Source: Diospyros lotus | Lineage: Eukaryota; Streptophyta; Magnoliopsida; Ericales; Ebenaceae | Direction: 5' to 3' | DNA: 64,000 nt | Assembly (NCBI RefSeq): GCF_014633365.1 | Contig: NC_068346.1 | Location: forward strand, 18,125,030-18,189,029 | Shown: positions 1 through 12,500 of the stretch, in pieces | Position numbering within the stretch: position 1 is the first letter of the stretch | How the letters are laid out: each line of letters opens with the position of its first letter | The notes under the pieces: generated by a model | Told to the model about the DNA's origin: nothing | The model's input: the letters and a program-made list of their open reading frames with translations, nothing else | Database searches by the model: none | Program-made: the position numbers and the translations under genes

Positions 1-1568
1 CATCCAATCTACTCCAAACAATAACCTCAGATCAGCCACCCAATTTCAATAACCTCATATCAGCTTCAAACAATTCGTCTTGCATTTCCCAACAAAATCC
101 TAAGCAGACGGACTTGCTTATCACTTTTTCTCCATTGGCCACCGTAACTGACAATGGCTGTGTGTTGGACAGAGGGTACTTCATCTTCTTGGTCGTAACC
201 TCATCGATGAAGCTATGAGTAATACTGCTATCGATTAGCACCATTAGGGTCCCCTCCTGTGCTTGACCCTCCACTTTAATGATCTTGTTACCCGCTACTC
301 CTTTGATAGCATGTAGTGAAATGGCCCCGTTGTCCTCCTCCTATGCTTCAGTCATTATTACCATATCATCCTCCTCTTCTTCTTCTCCCCCTTCCAACAG
401 CAAAGTTGTTTCTTACATTGGTGCCCTGGAGTATATTTGTCTCCACATTTGAAACACAGCCCCGCCATTCTTCTTTGTTCTAACAACTTATCTCTATTTT
501 GGTAGTTTTGAGGAACTGGAGGTAACGAGGAATACCTTACCCCTTGTCCAGTCCTCGGAAATTCTTTCCCAAGCCTCCCTCCATACGACATTGTTTCGGC
601 CATAACTCCTCTGCTATGTCCTCTTTGCTTCTTAAGCAGCGCTTCAAATGTCATCTCCTGTAGGAAGGCTCCTTCTGATGCTTCTTGTACTGTCCTTGGT
701 CGAAGAGCTTGCACCGCCGTCCTCAATTCCTCATTTTAGTCCCCCTATGAAGCTTGACACGAAATACTCCTCGAGTAAGAAGGGGTTCTTGTTAAGCATA
801 AGGAATTTCAGCTCCTCAAACTTTGTTTAGTAGTCCAGCACCGTTCCCTCTTGCCTCAATCGGTTGAATTCTTGCACCACATCCCAACGGCTTCGTTCAC
901 CAAACCTCTCACATAGGTCTTGTGCAAAATCCTCCCAATTGTAATTTTCCTTCACCCTGGACAACCCCTGGAACCAAACATCTCCTGCATCATGAAGGTA
1001 GGCCGAGGCTAGCGACACTCTCTACCTCTCGGCCACCTAATGAACTTCAAATAGTTTCTCACATCTCCACACCCACCAACGAGGTTTGGTTCCCTCAAAC
1101 ATCGGCAATTCCAGCTTGGGTACTAGAAATCCCGATTGTTGTAAGTGATTCGGTTCCTCACGCCTCCTCTCCAGTATGAATTCTCCTACCGTGGCCGGAT
1201 CTCCTTCCCATCCAGACAACCTGGCACTTCGGTCACTAACACCAACTCCGGGAAGAATTGGCGCTGATCTCTCCCTCAGTGGAAAATCAGGCGATATTCT
1301 CGCCTGCGTTTGGCCAGAGAACATCAGCATAAACTGTTGCAAGCTGATCGCGTAACATGTTTCCTTGCTCCCTTACCTCTTGCATCTCCTCCCTGATCTG
1401 CAGGCGCATATCGCCCCTGAGCTTTTCTACTAACGCATCCAACTTTCGATCCACTGCCACTCCAACCTTCTCTTCGATCGTATCCACCCGACCTTGGACC
1501 TCCACCATTGTCGCGCCTACCTGTTGCAACTGCGTTTCCATTTGGCTCATCTTTGTTCCATCCGCCAT
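1..1568 (-). pseudogene. gag plus N-terminal protease of a Ty3/gypsy element, broken
   Basis: The minus-strand product starts with a coiled-coil-like leader (MADGTKMSQMETQLQQVGAT), rich in Gln, Glu and Val. It continues with the gag core motif PMFEGTKPRWWVWRCEKLFE and then GDVWFQGL and NYNWEDFAQDLCERFGE, typical of plant gypsy capsid. A zinc knuckle follows at about 440-475 (CFKCGDKYTPGHQC), with the spacing usual in chromoviruses. A protease start follows, in which the expected DSG active-site triad reads DSS (VLIDSSITHSF). Several in-frame stops and a frame change near 740 interrupt the reading frame, so it is not coding. Gag packages the element RNA; this copy could only act as a relic. 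Confidence 0.88.
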
Positions 1569-1593
1569 TGCTCCGTTCGTTGGCCCGAGAGTT

Positions 1594-1605
1594 GCTCTGA
1601 TACCA
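1594..1605 (-). other. primer binding site, initiator tRNA-Met type
   Basis: On the minus strand this reads TGGTATCAGAGC, the classic 12-nt complement of the plant initiator tRNA-Met 3' end. It lies three bases inside the LTR edge, which fixes the LTR boundary and the element's direction. Confidence 0.93.
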
Positions 1606-1608
1606 AAA

Positions 1609-2028
1609 TGTCAGATCCTGAAGCTAATAGTGGGGAATTCTCTCTGTTTTGGAGAGAATCTTGCGGAGAGAATCTTGCGAAAATTAAGAGGGAAAGTGAG
1701 TCGAGAATTTGGGAGGGAAAGTTAGAGAGAATTTGAGAGAGAATGAGAGAAAATTGAGAGGGAAATATCACGGATTCAATTATCAAAAGTGAGTACAATT
1801 GGGCTGAGGCAGGGAAGTTATAATGCCCAGCTGGAAAATGGTGCCAAAAATGGTTTCCTAAAATCCTTATAGAACCAGCCACTTGCTTCCCCACTTGTAG
1901 GCGTTAGTTAGCTCGCTGCACATGTTGTCAGCGAGCTCAACTCCCCTTCTAATCAATATCTAAACAATAGAAACGGAAAAGCTACTATTTATTACAATAT
2001 TCCTCATATAGCTGCTAGGTCCGTGACA
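1609..2028 (-). repeat. 5' LTR of the minus-strand gypsy element (420 bp)
   Basis: It is bounded by a perfect 5-bp terminal inverted repeat, TGTCA...TGACA. One side adjoins the primer binding site; the other adjoins interrupted RNase H coding sequence of the host element. The part nearest the primer site is a run of GAGAGAAT-like purine repeats on the plus strand. Confidence 0.85.
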
Positions 2029-3727
2029 TCTTTAAGCCATCGGAGAGAAAAAAATTAGTTTACAAGAGGAAGCTGATGGCCATAGGGTTTGCAGTTCAAA
2101 AGTGAAGGCATTACCTTTTGGGAAGAAAGTTTATTGTGAGGACAGATCAGAAAAGCTTTAAGTTTTTGTTGGAATAACGAATGGTGAGCCCGAAATATCA
2201 AAGATGGATGATGAAGCTGATAGGGTTTCACCCCGGGTTAGAAAATAAGGCAGCAGATAGTCTCTCGAGAATCAGTCACTAGGCAGCCCTATTAGCCCTA
2301 ACGGTTCCAAAGGTGGTTCAAGTGGAAAAAGACGCCTACCTGCAAGGAATTATAAGAGAGCTACAGCAGGATCCTTCTTCCCGATCAGATTTCCAGCTAG
2401 TGGATGACCAGCTCCTCTACAAGGGGCGGTTGTTCCTACCTAAGGGTTCTTCCCTAATTCCATTATTACTCCATGAGGGTCACGATGGAAGTGTTGAAGG
2501 CTATTCGGGGTTCTTGAAAACTTATAAACGAATTGCAGCGAGTATGTATTGGCCTGGCATGAAGCGTGACATACGTCAATATGTGAGCAGTTGTGACGTT
2601 TGCTAGCAAAATAAGTATGAATCCTTAACACCAGGGGGACTTCTACAGCCTCTTCCTATTTCAAATCAGATTTGGGATGATATAGCCATGGATTTTATTG
2701 AGGGTTTACCAAGGTTGGGCCATATGAATTCTATATTGGTGGTGGTGGACAGAGTCAGTAAATATGGGCATTTCATTGGTCTCAAACATCCGTTCACAGC
2801 AGGACTAGTAGCAGGGATTTTTCTCAAAGAAATAGTAAGGCTTCACGGCATGCCTCGGTCTATTGTTTCGGATAGAGACAAGGTATTCATGAGCCATTTT
2901 TGGGAGGAGTTGTTCTAGCTCCAAGGTACTAGACTTAATCGTAGTACAGCCTACCACCTGCAAACGGAGGGGTAAACAGAGGTCCTCAATAGGACCTTAG
3001 AGACGTACTTACACTATTTTGCATCATCGAGGCCTAAGGGCTGGTATATGTGGCTGCCATGGGCTGAATTGTGGTATAATACCTCATACCACCACACTGC
3101 TTCAAAGGTAACTCCTTTTCAAGTAGTGTACAGAAGGGAACCGCCAGCTTTGATTAGATTTGACAAGGGAACTACTGCTATGTCTGCAGTGGAACAACAA
3201 TTGATGGAGTGGGATCAAACCCTGGAAGAACTCAAGAACCAACTGTCAAGAGCTCAAGCTATCATGAAGAGGGGAGCTGACCGGAAAAGAAGGGATGTTC
3301 AGTTTGTTGTGGGTGACCTCGTCTATTTGAAGCTAAGGCCCTACCGAAAGAAGACTCTAGCTGTCCATCCTAATGAGAAGCTAGCTCCTAGGTTCTATGG
3401 GCCATTTGAAATTTTGCAGAGGGTTGGGCCAGTGGCTTACAAACTGGCGCTACCAACACACTGCCATATTTACCCTATTTTTTATGTGTCACAACTAAGG
3501 GAGGCAAGAGGAGAAGGGGGAGCAAAAGTGGAGATTCCACACCAGCTGAATGTAGATTTAGAGATGAGAGTTGAACCAAAAGCGGTCCTGGGAGTTTGGC
3601 CTGGAAGGGGTACCAATTTGCGTGGGTTGGATGTCTTGGTCCAATGGAAGGGTTTACCCCCATTAGAGGCAACCTAGGAGCCCTACAACATGATTCAGCA
3701 ACAATTTCCTACTTTTTCACCTTGAGG
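2029..3727 (+). pseudogene. pol of a Ty3/gypsy chromovirus: RNase H end, integrase, chromodomain, broken
   Basis: Translation on the plus strand gives the end of RNase H (FIVRTDQKSFKFLLE...ENKAADSLSR). An integrase follows with its zinc finger (HEGHDGS ... CDVC) and a DDE core: [15 protein letters not shown], and a Glu in TEVLNRTLE. A linker with PRFYGPFEILQRVGPVAYKL leads into a chromodomain-like end (VLVQWKGLPPLEAT). In-frame stops at about 2101, 2174, 2279, 2605, 2917, 2972 and 3675 disable it. Reverse transcriptase and everything upstream is missing because the minus-strand element was inserted at 2028. The chromodomain places it among chromoviruses, whose integrase is thought to be guided to particular chromatin. 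Confidence 0.9.
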
Positions 3728-3740
3728 ACAAGGTGAAAGT

Positions 3741-3755
3741 GCGGGAAGGGAGTAA
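3741..3755 (+). other. polypurine tract of the plus-strand gypsy element
   Basis: A purine-rich run, GCGGGAAGGGAGTAA, lies directly before the LTR start TGATAG and just after the end of pol. This is where plus-strand DNA synthesis is primed in LTR elements. Confidence 0.7.
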
Positions 3756-4103
3756 TGATAGGCCACTGGTGTACCGGACCTACCAAAGACACCACAAGTA
3801 GCAACATGCATGAAGGTTAAAATAGGAAATCAGCACATGATGGTGTAACAACCAGCATGTGCGCATGGGAGGTAGATTTGTAATCCACATGCTAAGGGAA
3901 TAATTTGCATGTGTAGGGGAATTCGGTTAGGGAGGAGCAAATGAGAGGTATAAATAGCAGAGAAGAAGAGTGAAAGGGTGGCTGGGTTTTGGGTAGAAAA
4001 TTCTGGAGAGTAAGGGCCTCTCGAATGCCCTGGATTGTTCTTGTTTTCTTGTTGGTAATTACTGAAACTATTGAGAATTGGTTGCAATCTGGGTTAACTA
4101 TCA
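3756..4103 (+). repeat. 3' LTR of the plus-strand gypsy element (348 bp)
   Basis: It is bounded by a perfect 6-bp inverted repeat, TGATAG...CTATCA, follows the polypurine tract and contains a TATA box. Its last 130 bp (GGAGAGT.AGGGCCTCTCGAAT, then a TTGTTTTCTTGT stretch and ATTACTGAA) resemble the end of the LTR-like insert at 19278-19573 in reverse orientation, so the two belong to related families. Confidence 0.82.
3949..3956 (+). promoter_or_regulatory. TATA box of the gypsy LTR promoter
   Basis: TATAAATA lies about 195 bp into the LTR in the sequence GAGGTATAAATAGCAGAG. This is the expected U3 position; activity is unknown. Confidence 0.6.
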
Positions 4104-5553
4104 GGGATCTCACCATAACACTAATGAACTATGGGTGCATTACTGGTTCACAAAAATTAATATTCCAACATTTTTGTACACATGCCTTAAAAAGGTCTAC
4201 TTTTAAACACAAAGCCATGAAATATCAGTTCTTAATCAACCCTAAGAACCACAAAAGAGTAGCTACACAATGAACTGCTACTAAATCCGGAGAACTTGCA
4301 AATTCAAAACAAAGTTCCAGCTCTATTATCTCCAAATTCTCAATCTCATTTCTCCCTTTGTAGTATTTTGGGCAAATCTGATCCTGATCCCCTAGAATAG
4401 TTTGCATTATCTATTTTAGTTAAGTTTTTATTTTTAGAATAAAGTGTGATGCGGGTCTATTAGTTTGTTTCCTATTTTGAGTGGAGAATAAACCTCTCCC
4501 AATGCTAGCTGTAGTTTCCTAATTTTGTGTATGTAAATCTCGGAATAGGTGGATAGGATATTCAGTTCTTTGTGTGTGTGTGTGTGTATATATACCCTTG
4601 TAATCTGAGTATTTAAAAAGAATGAATCATTTTTTAGGGTAAAAAAAAAGAATTACTTCTCCACAAAAATCTAATCCATACCAAAATGGATTAGATTTTT
4701 GTCCATACCAAAATCTAATCCAATTATAGGTAGCCCAAGGCAAAATATCCTAAGGCTCTCTAGGTTAGAGGCAAAAAGGGATGTCCCTAGTGCATGAGGG
4801 TCCAGAGTTTGCAAGTGTCGAGAGAGGATCATATTTGCATGCAACCTTCCCATTGCTTTTTTTTTTTTTTTTTTTTGTAAAAGAGGGTGTTTCCATAACT
4901 TGAACCCATAACCTTCCAGTCAGATGTACTCAAATGAAATTTCCAGAGAGTTATACCAGCATCTAAGTGCTGGATACCCACCCAAAATGTGCACACACAC
5001 ACACACACAGATATGTTTCTCAAAAATAGTAAAATGATAAAAAAAAAAAGGATCAAGAAAAATCTCCAGTGATACAAATTATGTTTCTCACCTCATCACC
5101 ATTTGGAAAAATGCAGAGAATCAATGTTGAGTGGTTGATGTAATCTCCAAACAATTGCAACAGAGAAAGAAAAAGACCCAAAAAATGTGCTTCAGCACAC
5201 AATCTGCTAATAGGAACACACTTCACATATCCTACATCAATCCAGTCTGCAGTTGATTAAAGGGTAAAAAAAGAAAACCAGGAATCTTGTTTTCGTCCAA
5301 ACCAATTGATTTCAGGTTCCATGAGAAAAATGGAATAGAACAGAACAATTTGCAACTGCAGAGAGGTAATCACCAAGAAACAATATCCAAATATTTTATC
5401 TTAAAAAATAAGGCCTCTCAAATGTTTAGCCTATTATTTGCAATTTCAAATTCACTTATTAGAATTGTTTCATGCATCAATTCGGCGTATCATAATATAT
5501 GACATTGTCTACAACAAAGATAAATCAATTATCTAAAGCAACATAAGTCCAAC
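4104..5553. other. ETF-QO intron 11 (visible part), no gene seen
   Basis: AT-rich intronic DNA between the gypsy 3' LTR and ETF-QO exon 11. The stretch 4440-4650 resembles the 3' end of a copia LTR: a TG-repeat, tatatatacccttgtaatc, then an A-rich end. It also contains a (TG)n at 4577-4592, a perfect 14-bp hairpin at 4665-4700, a T-run at 4857-4876 and an (AC)n at about 4990-5009. No further ETF-QO exon was found on either strand here. Confidence 0.6.
4665..4700. repeat. perfect 14-bp stem, 8-nt loop inverted repeat
   Basis: AAAAATCTAATCCA pairs exactly with TGGATTAGATTTTT around the loop TACCAAAA. A third, direct copy of the left arm (AAAATCTAATCCA) follows at about 4710-4722. It may be a MITE relic or a replication-slippage product. 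Confidence 0.75.
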
Positions 5554-5656
5554 CTGATTTCATGGCAGTATGCGTCCCCTTTATCTTTGGTACATTCAAG
5601 AAGCCAGCAGAGCATCCCACAATTGCTCCACCAGGAAATACTGGATATGGAATAGA
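5554..5656 (-). CDS. ETFQO: ETF-QO exon 11
   Basis: 103 bp encoding [20 protein letters not shown] then [14 protein letters not shown] plus G. The acceptor is ATTTCAG and the donor GTTGGA. The next exon, expected to continue with Met-Leu-Ala-Ala-Glu, is not between here and position 1. Confidence 0.92.
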
Positions 5657-6526
5657 CTGAAATTTAACTAGCATCATATTTATATTCGTATAACACCTAA
5701 CAATATATGTAACAAAGTAGCATGCCCATTAGGCACCCAATGTAAAATGAGAATATTAAGCTGCCATACTGAATTTGTAAAATCACTGGCTCTACATATT
5801 ACCAAGTAACAATTTAATTTCTAGCACTCAAATAACTTGAGGAAACAGCCACTAAAGCTACATAAGACAATTATCTTTAGGCACCTATTCACAACATTGC
5901 ATCAGGCAAGGATGAAGATGGATTCAGAGAGGCAGCATTCCATACTTCATATCTTGATATTAATTCACATCAGTTACTGGGAAAAAGCATGCACCTGGAA
6001 ACCGCCTTCATTCAATGTCCGGGCACCATATTGGAGGACAGTCCCACCTTGAAGAAGAGGTTTGATGGCTGGATGATGTTTAAGTTTCTGTATAAAGAAA
6101 ATCAATATAAAAGAAGGCTGAAAAAGATACAAAATGCTTGCACTTGGCAGAGAAAGTATGTCCCCCCCCCCGGGGTTGTCTAACTGGCTATAAACCCTAA
6201 GTCAATACTAAGGAAGTCTAAAATCCATCCACTCACAAACACAATGTCATCTGCAAATAGCATACACCAAGACAGCTCTGTCTATATGATAAGTGAATTC
6301 ATCCATTACTGAGTTTACATTAATTTGAGTGAAGAATAACCAAAGAAGAATTTACTGAGTTTAATGTTTTGCATTGTAAATGATTTCAAAAAATGGTTTT
6401 AATTGATGGGGTGGGGGATGAGGTGGAGGATGGAGAGAGGGTTGGGAAAGAGAGCACTCTTAAAGATGAGAAGGAAAAATTGAATTCTAAATTATGGATT
6501 TACATGTCCGTAAAAATATCACAAAC

Positions 6527-6565
<39 letters not shown>

Positions 6566-9500
6566 TTGTGATTTTAGCCCTACCTGGAATTCCTCATAAG
6601 GATTCAAGAAAGGGTTGTGATAATTCAAAGCAACAACAAGACCAATAGAAACCTGTATAACCAACCAAGGAAGTATGTAGTTAGGTTAATTAGCTCACAA
6701 TTTTCTGGAACATATGCAATGGTGAAGAGAAAGAACAAATAATAATGCCAATGTGACTATGTTAAACCTTATGAAATCAACAAGATTCTTTAGCCTATCG
6801 TAGTAATATATTCAAATTTTTAATTGATCACACCATTGCCAACTAACATTGACTAAAAATATATGTCATATGTCTAGCAGGGTTCAGTTCAAGTGACTCA
6901 GCAAAAATTGTACGTGAGACAACATACTTGATGGTTTAGTAATTGACTATGATAATGGTTGTAAGACCCTGTACTTTGGTTAAGATATATGAAAGTAGGA
7001 TTTGGGGTTGATCGAGTGATTGAGGGCTAATGAAGTGGATTAAGGAACTCTACATCTTTCCAATATACTCTTTAACAACCTAGGGGAGATGAGAGGGTTC
7101 TGGAATGCTTCTATTTTGCTGAAGAAGCTATCCATTTGTCAAGGAAAGGAAGTGCCACCATGCAAGGGCTAGGTGGTAGCCATGGTTACCACACATCCAG
7201 TTGTTTCAGCAGCTTGAAAAGCCTATAAATAGGCCTCACCGATCTCATTCTCCAGCACAAGAATTGGTAGAGACAGGCTCTCCAGAAGGTAAAGGGAGGC
7301 ACTGTCCCATGAGTGAGAAAATAAAGAATAAAAGAAGAGAGGAGGAATGATAGAGATTATGCTAAAGTTGAAGGGAGAGACTAAGTTCTTCGTCAACATT
7401 GGCAAAGGTCAAGTACATTGTATGGTTTCTTATGTGACATGTTGTATGGTTTGGGCATGAGATTTTTATGACAGCACAATGTTAGCATGAGTTCCATGTG
7501 CATTTTATGTGTTGGCAAGGATGAATGACTAAGATGGCATGTAGAATGTAGGAGCAGTGTTTTCAAAAGCGCTAAGCACACTTAAGCACAGAAGGCCAAT
7601 GGAGCTTAAGCGCAAAGTAAAATGCGCATAAATGAAATAAAAATTATAAAATTTTATGAGCATAAAAATATAAACTACTAGAAAAGAACTTAGCCAAAAA
7701 AATAAAAATGAGGGTAGAAAATTTAGTAAAATATGAGATAACAATCATAACCTTTTTTGTTTATATTTTATAACCCATTTACAAGTTCACACAATCATAG
7801 CAAAAATGCATAAGGAGAAAAAATTGTCCCTGATTTACAACATTCCCCAATCAACCAACCCCTAATTTACAGCAATCCGCAACCAATCAAATCCCTAATT
7901 TACAATCAATCAACACTCTCCAATTTACAACAATCAGGAATCAATCATCAATCCCTAATTTACAAAAATCAAGAATAAATTAGCAATCTGCAATTTACAA
8001 CTAGTTATGTGTTTCCTTTAATATTTTTTGCTTGGCAAATATAGCTGAGTCTTCTAAAAAAATGTATATGTAATTCTATTAAGAGCTTTTTAAGGTCTGA
8101 TAATAGCTTTTTTTGGTTAAGATTTCCATACAAGCAGGCACACCATAGCAAAAAACAAATCCAACTATTTATATATTGTCTGACCAAAAAAACAAAGCGT
8201 ATTTTTGAAGCTTGCTTTATAGCATTTTAAAGCTTAGGGAAAAGTTTAACTTAAGCACACTTTAATTGCGCTAAGCTAAAGTCGCTTAGCTTCACCCACA
8301 AAAAGCCCTAAGCATGCTATGCTTTTCACTTAAAGCATGCCTTTTTAAAACAGTGTAGGAGGACCTTGGTGGGTGAGTTGGACTCCCCTTGTACAATAAG
8401 AAATGATGACCATTTTAAGAAACCATGTTTCCAAGGGTGAGCCCATGACCCTTTCTATGACATGGGACAATGTTGACTAGGAATGTGAATGGAATTGGTA
8501 CTAGGGTGCACATGAGAAGAAAATGTGTTTAACAGGAGTTGTCATCATGTTGTGGTTGTTGGTGCATTAGTTATGTGTGTGCATGTCATATATTCTCTTA
8601 TTGAATAATTAGACTCGTGATATGTGTATATCACTATTTTAGCCCAAGGACAACCTTACTGAGCATGGTGGACTTGTGAAGGTTTTGTTACCCTAAGCAT
8701 TGAAGACTACATTTTTGACATGTACTAAACCTGTTTGATAAGCTAACACTAGTAAGGTTGTACATTATACTATAAACACACGTTCTATGTAAATGAAAGA
8801 ATGTCAATAAAAGCATGTATAATTTGGATGTTTTGTTATAGAAGCATGTTGTAGGCTGATTATGACTAAAGTGTGTGAAGTAGCTAGAGTATGTATAAGC
8901 TGAACATTGTTTGCTTTATCAACCATATTGCATGGGTTATCACGAATTGCGCAATGGAATTAGTGACATTCATGACTATGGATAGATTAGACTTGTGATT
9001 GGCATGCTTATGGGTTAAGAACCTAGAATGAATGCATGTGAAGTGTGGGTCAAGTTAGCACGAGGCCAAGGGAGTGCAAATACGTAGTTAGAACTACTGT
9101 CACGGGGGGTGGAGGTTGGGGGGGGGGGGGGGTTGGGATGGCTCCCCCAGCTGCTTGATAACCTTTTTTGTGTAAATATCTTGGAAACCTTTATAAAATT
9201 GTTTATATTCTATGATAATTTTAGATGCATTGCAGATCTTTCAAGCTACGAATATGTGGTTTGGTTATGCTATTTATGGGTCCTGGAAGAATTTGATTAT
9301 GTTTGTTTACTTGTCCTCTTTTGGTTATTCCTTTTGATTTGTGTTACATTGGTGGAGTTGTTTCTTTGTATGTGTGGGGTAATTTCCTTGTTGTTATATC
9401 ATGCTCAAGAGGCTTCTTTTTCCTTGATAAACATTTATAGATTTATCAAAAAAGTATGAAGAGTAAGAGATTACCAAAATTACGTAAGAGAGAAGTAAAT

Positions 9501-12500
9501 AAATATGTGGGTATCATAAGTTCCCATTAGCAAAAATCTCTTTTCCTCTGTTGTTAGCCTTAATTACAAGTTCTACCCAATTTGGCTTCTCAGAAATAGT
9601 ATAGAGTACAATTTAAATAAAATAAATCTAATATTTTTATATAATTACTCATATTGTATTAATTATTTGTTATTCAAATCTTATTAGTATAAATATCCCC
9701 CCCCCCCACCCCCCCCCCCAAAAAAAAAAGAAAAAAAATATTTTCTAGTTTTGCCTCCGGATCAAAAGATCAATGGAGTGAATACAATAAGCCAAAGTCG
9801 ACAGGGACAGTCCATTGTTGTGTAGAGTACCAGCAAGCCTGAAAGGTTGACTGAGACAAACAAACAACAATCAACTGTTAAGTGCACTGTGGGCAGATAG
9901 AGAGTGAAGAAGATCCACTTCAAGCAAGGACAGCCAATTGATGATTGACTAACCAAACCAAAGAGCCAGGGACCTCAACTAAGAAGTAGGGCAATTGACT
10001 TTGTGCTGGATTGTGCTAGGAGATCAAATGTCAAGGAGGGACAACTGATTGTTAGTCAACTATCGATCACAGAATACAATCTATGTCTACTGTGGAAGGA
10101 AGAGTCAACTATTGAAGTTAACTGTGCAGTTGAGTAACCTGAAATCAAGGAAAGTAAGGCAGAAATGGCCAAGTTAAAACTCAAAACATGCACTTTGAAT
10201 CAAGTTCGTGACAAATTAAATTGAGCCCCTAGTTCCCAACCTGAGGATATCCTTCTACCTGCTAAGCACTGACATAGGTCCTGAGGAAGATTTCACAGAC
10301 CTCCTGTTCCAAGTCAATCTAGTGGGTGTGGGTGTGGTTGCAGCTACGGTTGAGTAACCCTTCAGACAGGGGTACTTCCCCAGATTCAGGACAGGCCACC
10401 GCAATGACAATCATAGGCCAAATTCCAGATCTCTCTAAGGCATAATGTTCAAATCATACTGAATAGAATGGTAAAGTATGTGTATGCATACATTCAGGGT
10501 CCAACTCAAGGGTACCTCAACACATTAAATTGGATGATAGGACAAGTTCCATGTCCTTATAGATCCATAAAAACCTATGTATATAACAATTGCTAAGCTT
10601 CTTCAGTTATATGGACATATTTTGGTTCATTAAATTCAGATTCCTGCCAGTTCATGGATAAAATTCTATATATTTATTATCCTCCATCACAAAATTTTTC
10701 TGATTCTTCTTTTCCTTTGAGAGATGCTGCATGAGACAGTAATTGGGAGGGCATGTCTAGTTTTCATTTATATAGGGCCTGTTACAAAAGATGGCCATCT
10801 AACTAAACAAACTCTTTGGCTTAACTAAAAACAACCAAAGAGGGGGGGAAATCAGGTATCCTTGTATTGCAAATACTTGGAATATCCTGTGCAATGATTA
10901 CACAAGTGTAATGAGTTCAAAGAGTAATATAAAAGAAATTCCAGTATTCTTCACCCTTTTTATGTTAGCATGGTGATTCTTTTGGTTTGCTGGATATTTT
11001 AAACTAATTTGTATGGAGATTTCTGATTTAAGCTGAATATGAGTTTAAGTTATGATTGAAAGATTTCCTCCCTTATCCATTGATGTTCACCCTTGTTTTC
11101 TGTGTTATTCTCAGTGCATCTACTTTTCTCTAAAAACAGCATTAGAGAATGCAGAGGAAGATTGGCATGAAATAAATAGTTTGTGTTTCTTAAAATTTAA
11201 ATTCAATTCTATCATCAAAACACATTTTCAAGGTCTTTGAAAAGTAACAACTCTTCCAGACAAAGAAAGTGAAAAGAATAACCAAAAAATGTAAACAAAA
11301 TATTAGGATCTTTTTTTCCTCAAATCTAGTTTTTCTTTTTTTTTTTTTTTTTTTTCCCAGCATGTTATCACACAACCAATAATCCCAGAAGCTCCCAATA
11401 TGATGATGCAGTTCACACAACAATTTACCAGTTCAGACTTTCCTGAACTATTAAAAAGTGGAATACCCAGAAAGGGAGTTAAATGCAGGTGAATTTCTCA
11501 CACTGTTTTGCTCTCCATAATTACAAAGTACTAGAATATATTAATGGGATATTACCTCCTCTTGGTTTAATTTAATTGAAGAGCTTAGAAGGCACAAAAC
11601 TAGAAAGATAAAACCTGAGGAGAAAATGAAAAAATATATATATTTATTGAAATGCAAGTGCTTCATTTTGAAAACTTCATTAAAGTTTCAGAACTCCAGG
11701 AGTTGGTCATACAGTTGATTAATTATTGTCAATTAAATTTTTGCTTGTTTGGTTGACTAATACCTGTCTATCTTTCATATGGTACAGAAAGGATCCCCCA
11801 TAAGTCTTGTGGTCCAAGGGCCAACCCAAGGTGTGAAGCAGATGACCAGGTGCATGCTTGCTTTCATCAATTTCCCACACCTGCTACAATTCCACTTCAA
11901 GAATCAGCTACAAGATAGAAACATAAAAGCATACATTAAACAGTTCTCAAAAAAATCACCCAATTGATTATGATTCAAGATTTCAAAAAAAAAAAAAACA
12001 TTGAGACATAATTGATAAAAAACTGCTCAATAAGACATCTACCTCTTTAACCAAGTCCTGAGGTTCTTCCCATGGCTCGAAAGAGTTCCAAGCAAAATTA
12101 ATAACATTGGCATACACGAGACACTTACTGGACATTAAATTAAAAAAAAAAAAAAAAAGGACATATGATACAAGATAAGACCCTGAATGATTGCTCCTTT
12201 ATTTTAAATAACGAGGCAATATTGTTGACTAAAATTCATTGGGATAACGATAATAAACAAGGGAAAGTAACAAATTCCAACACAAATGAATTTATATCAA
12301 AAAAATATAATTGTTGAATGACCCCACCCATCCTAGCCCCAGAAAGAATGGAAACTGAAAAGGAAAAAGGATTGACGAAGGACAAGGTTAGCTTACCTCT
12401 TTAATTCCCAAAGCATAAGTTTGATGTTGCCCCTGTCCCTTGTCCCTCAAGTTGTATTTTTTAATTATTTTCTGCATACATACATGAAAAGAAAAAACAA

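Larger units (their letters stand above)
1..2028 (-). mobile_element. Ty3/gypsy retrotransposon, 5' part (LTR, PBS, gag, start of protease)
   Basis: Reading on the minus strand the order is LTR, tRNA-iMet primer site, gag, zinc knuckle and the beginning of an aspartic protease, where the window ends. This is the 5' part of a Ty3/gypsy element of chromovirus type. It sits inside an older plus-strand element: directly after the LTR edge at 2028 the sequence resumes in the middle of an RNase H domain. The 3' half and the second LTR must lie left of the window, so the 5-bp target duplication cannot be tested here. Confidence 0.85.
6653..11763. other. ETF-QO intron 8 (5.1 kb), transposon-filled
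   Basis: It holds a kilobase-scale LTR-like sequence opening with TGTAAGACCC near 6959, the hAT MITE at 7555-8353, the G- and C-tract segment at 9118-9719, and a decayed word cluster at about 9790-10140. I found no coding sequence; open frames here, such as one from 9109, are rich in hydrophobic residues and lack family resemblance. Confidence 0.7.

Noticed and set aside
9109..9459. 116-residue open frame downstream of the G-tract
   Set aside because: Low-complexity hydrophobic translation of T-rich DNA, no domain, inside an intron.
12044..12115. Exon-like minus-strand stretch ([20 protein letters not shown]) ending before a GT in ETF-QO intron 7
   Set aside because: It does not match ETF-QO at this point, and exons 7 and 8 already join in phase without it. 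No acceptor or partner exon was evident; it is probably a chance open stretch.
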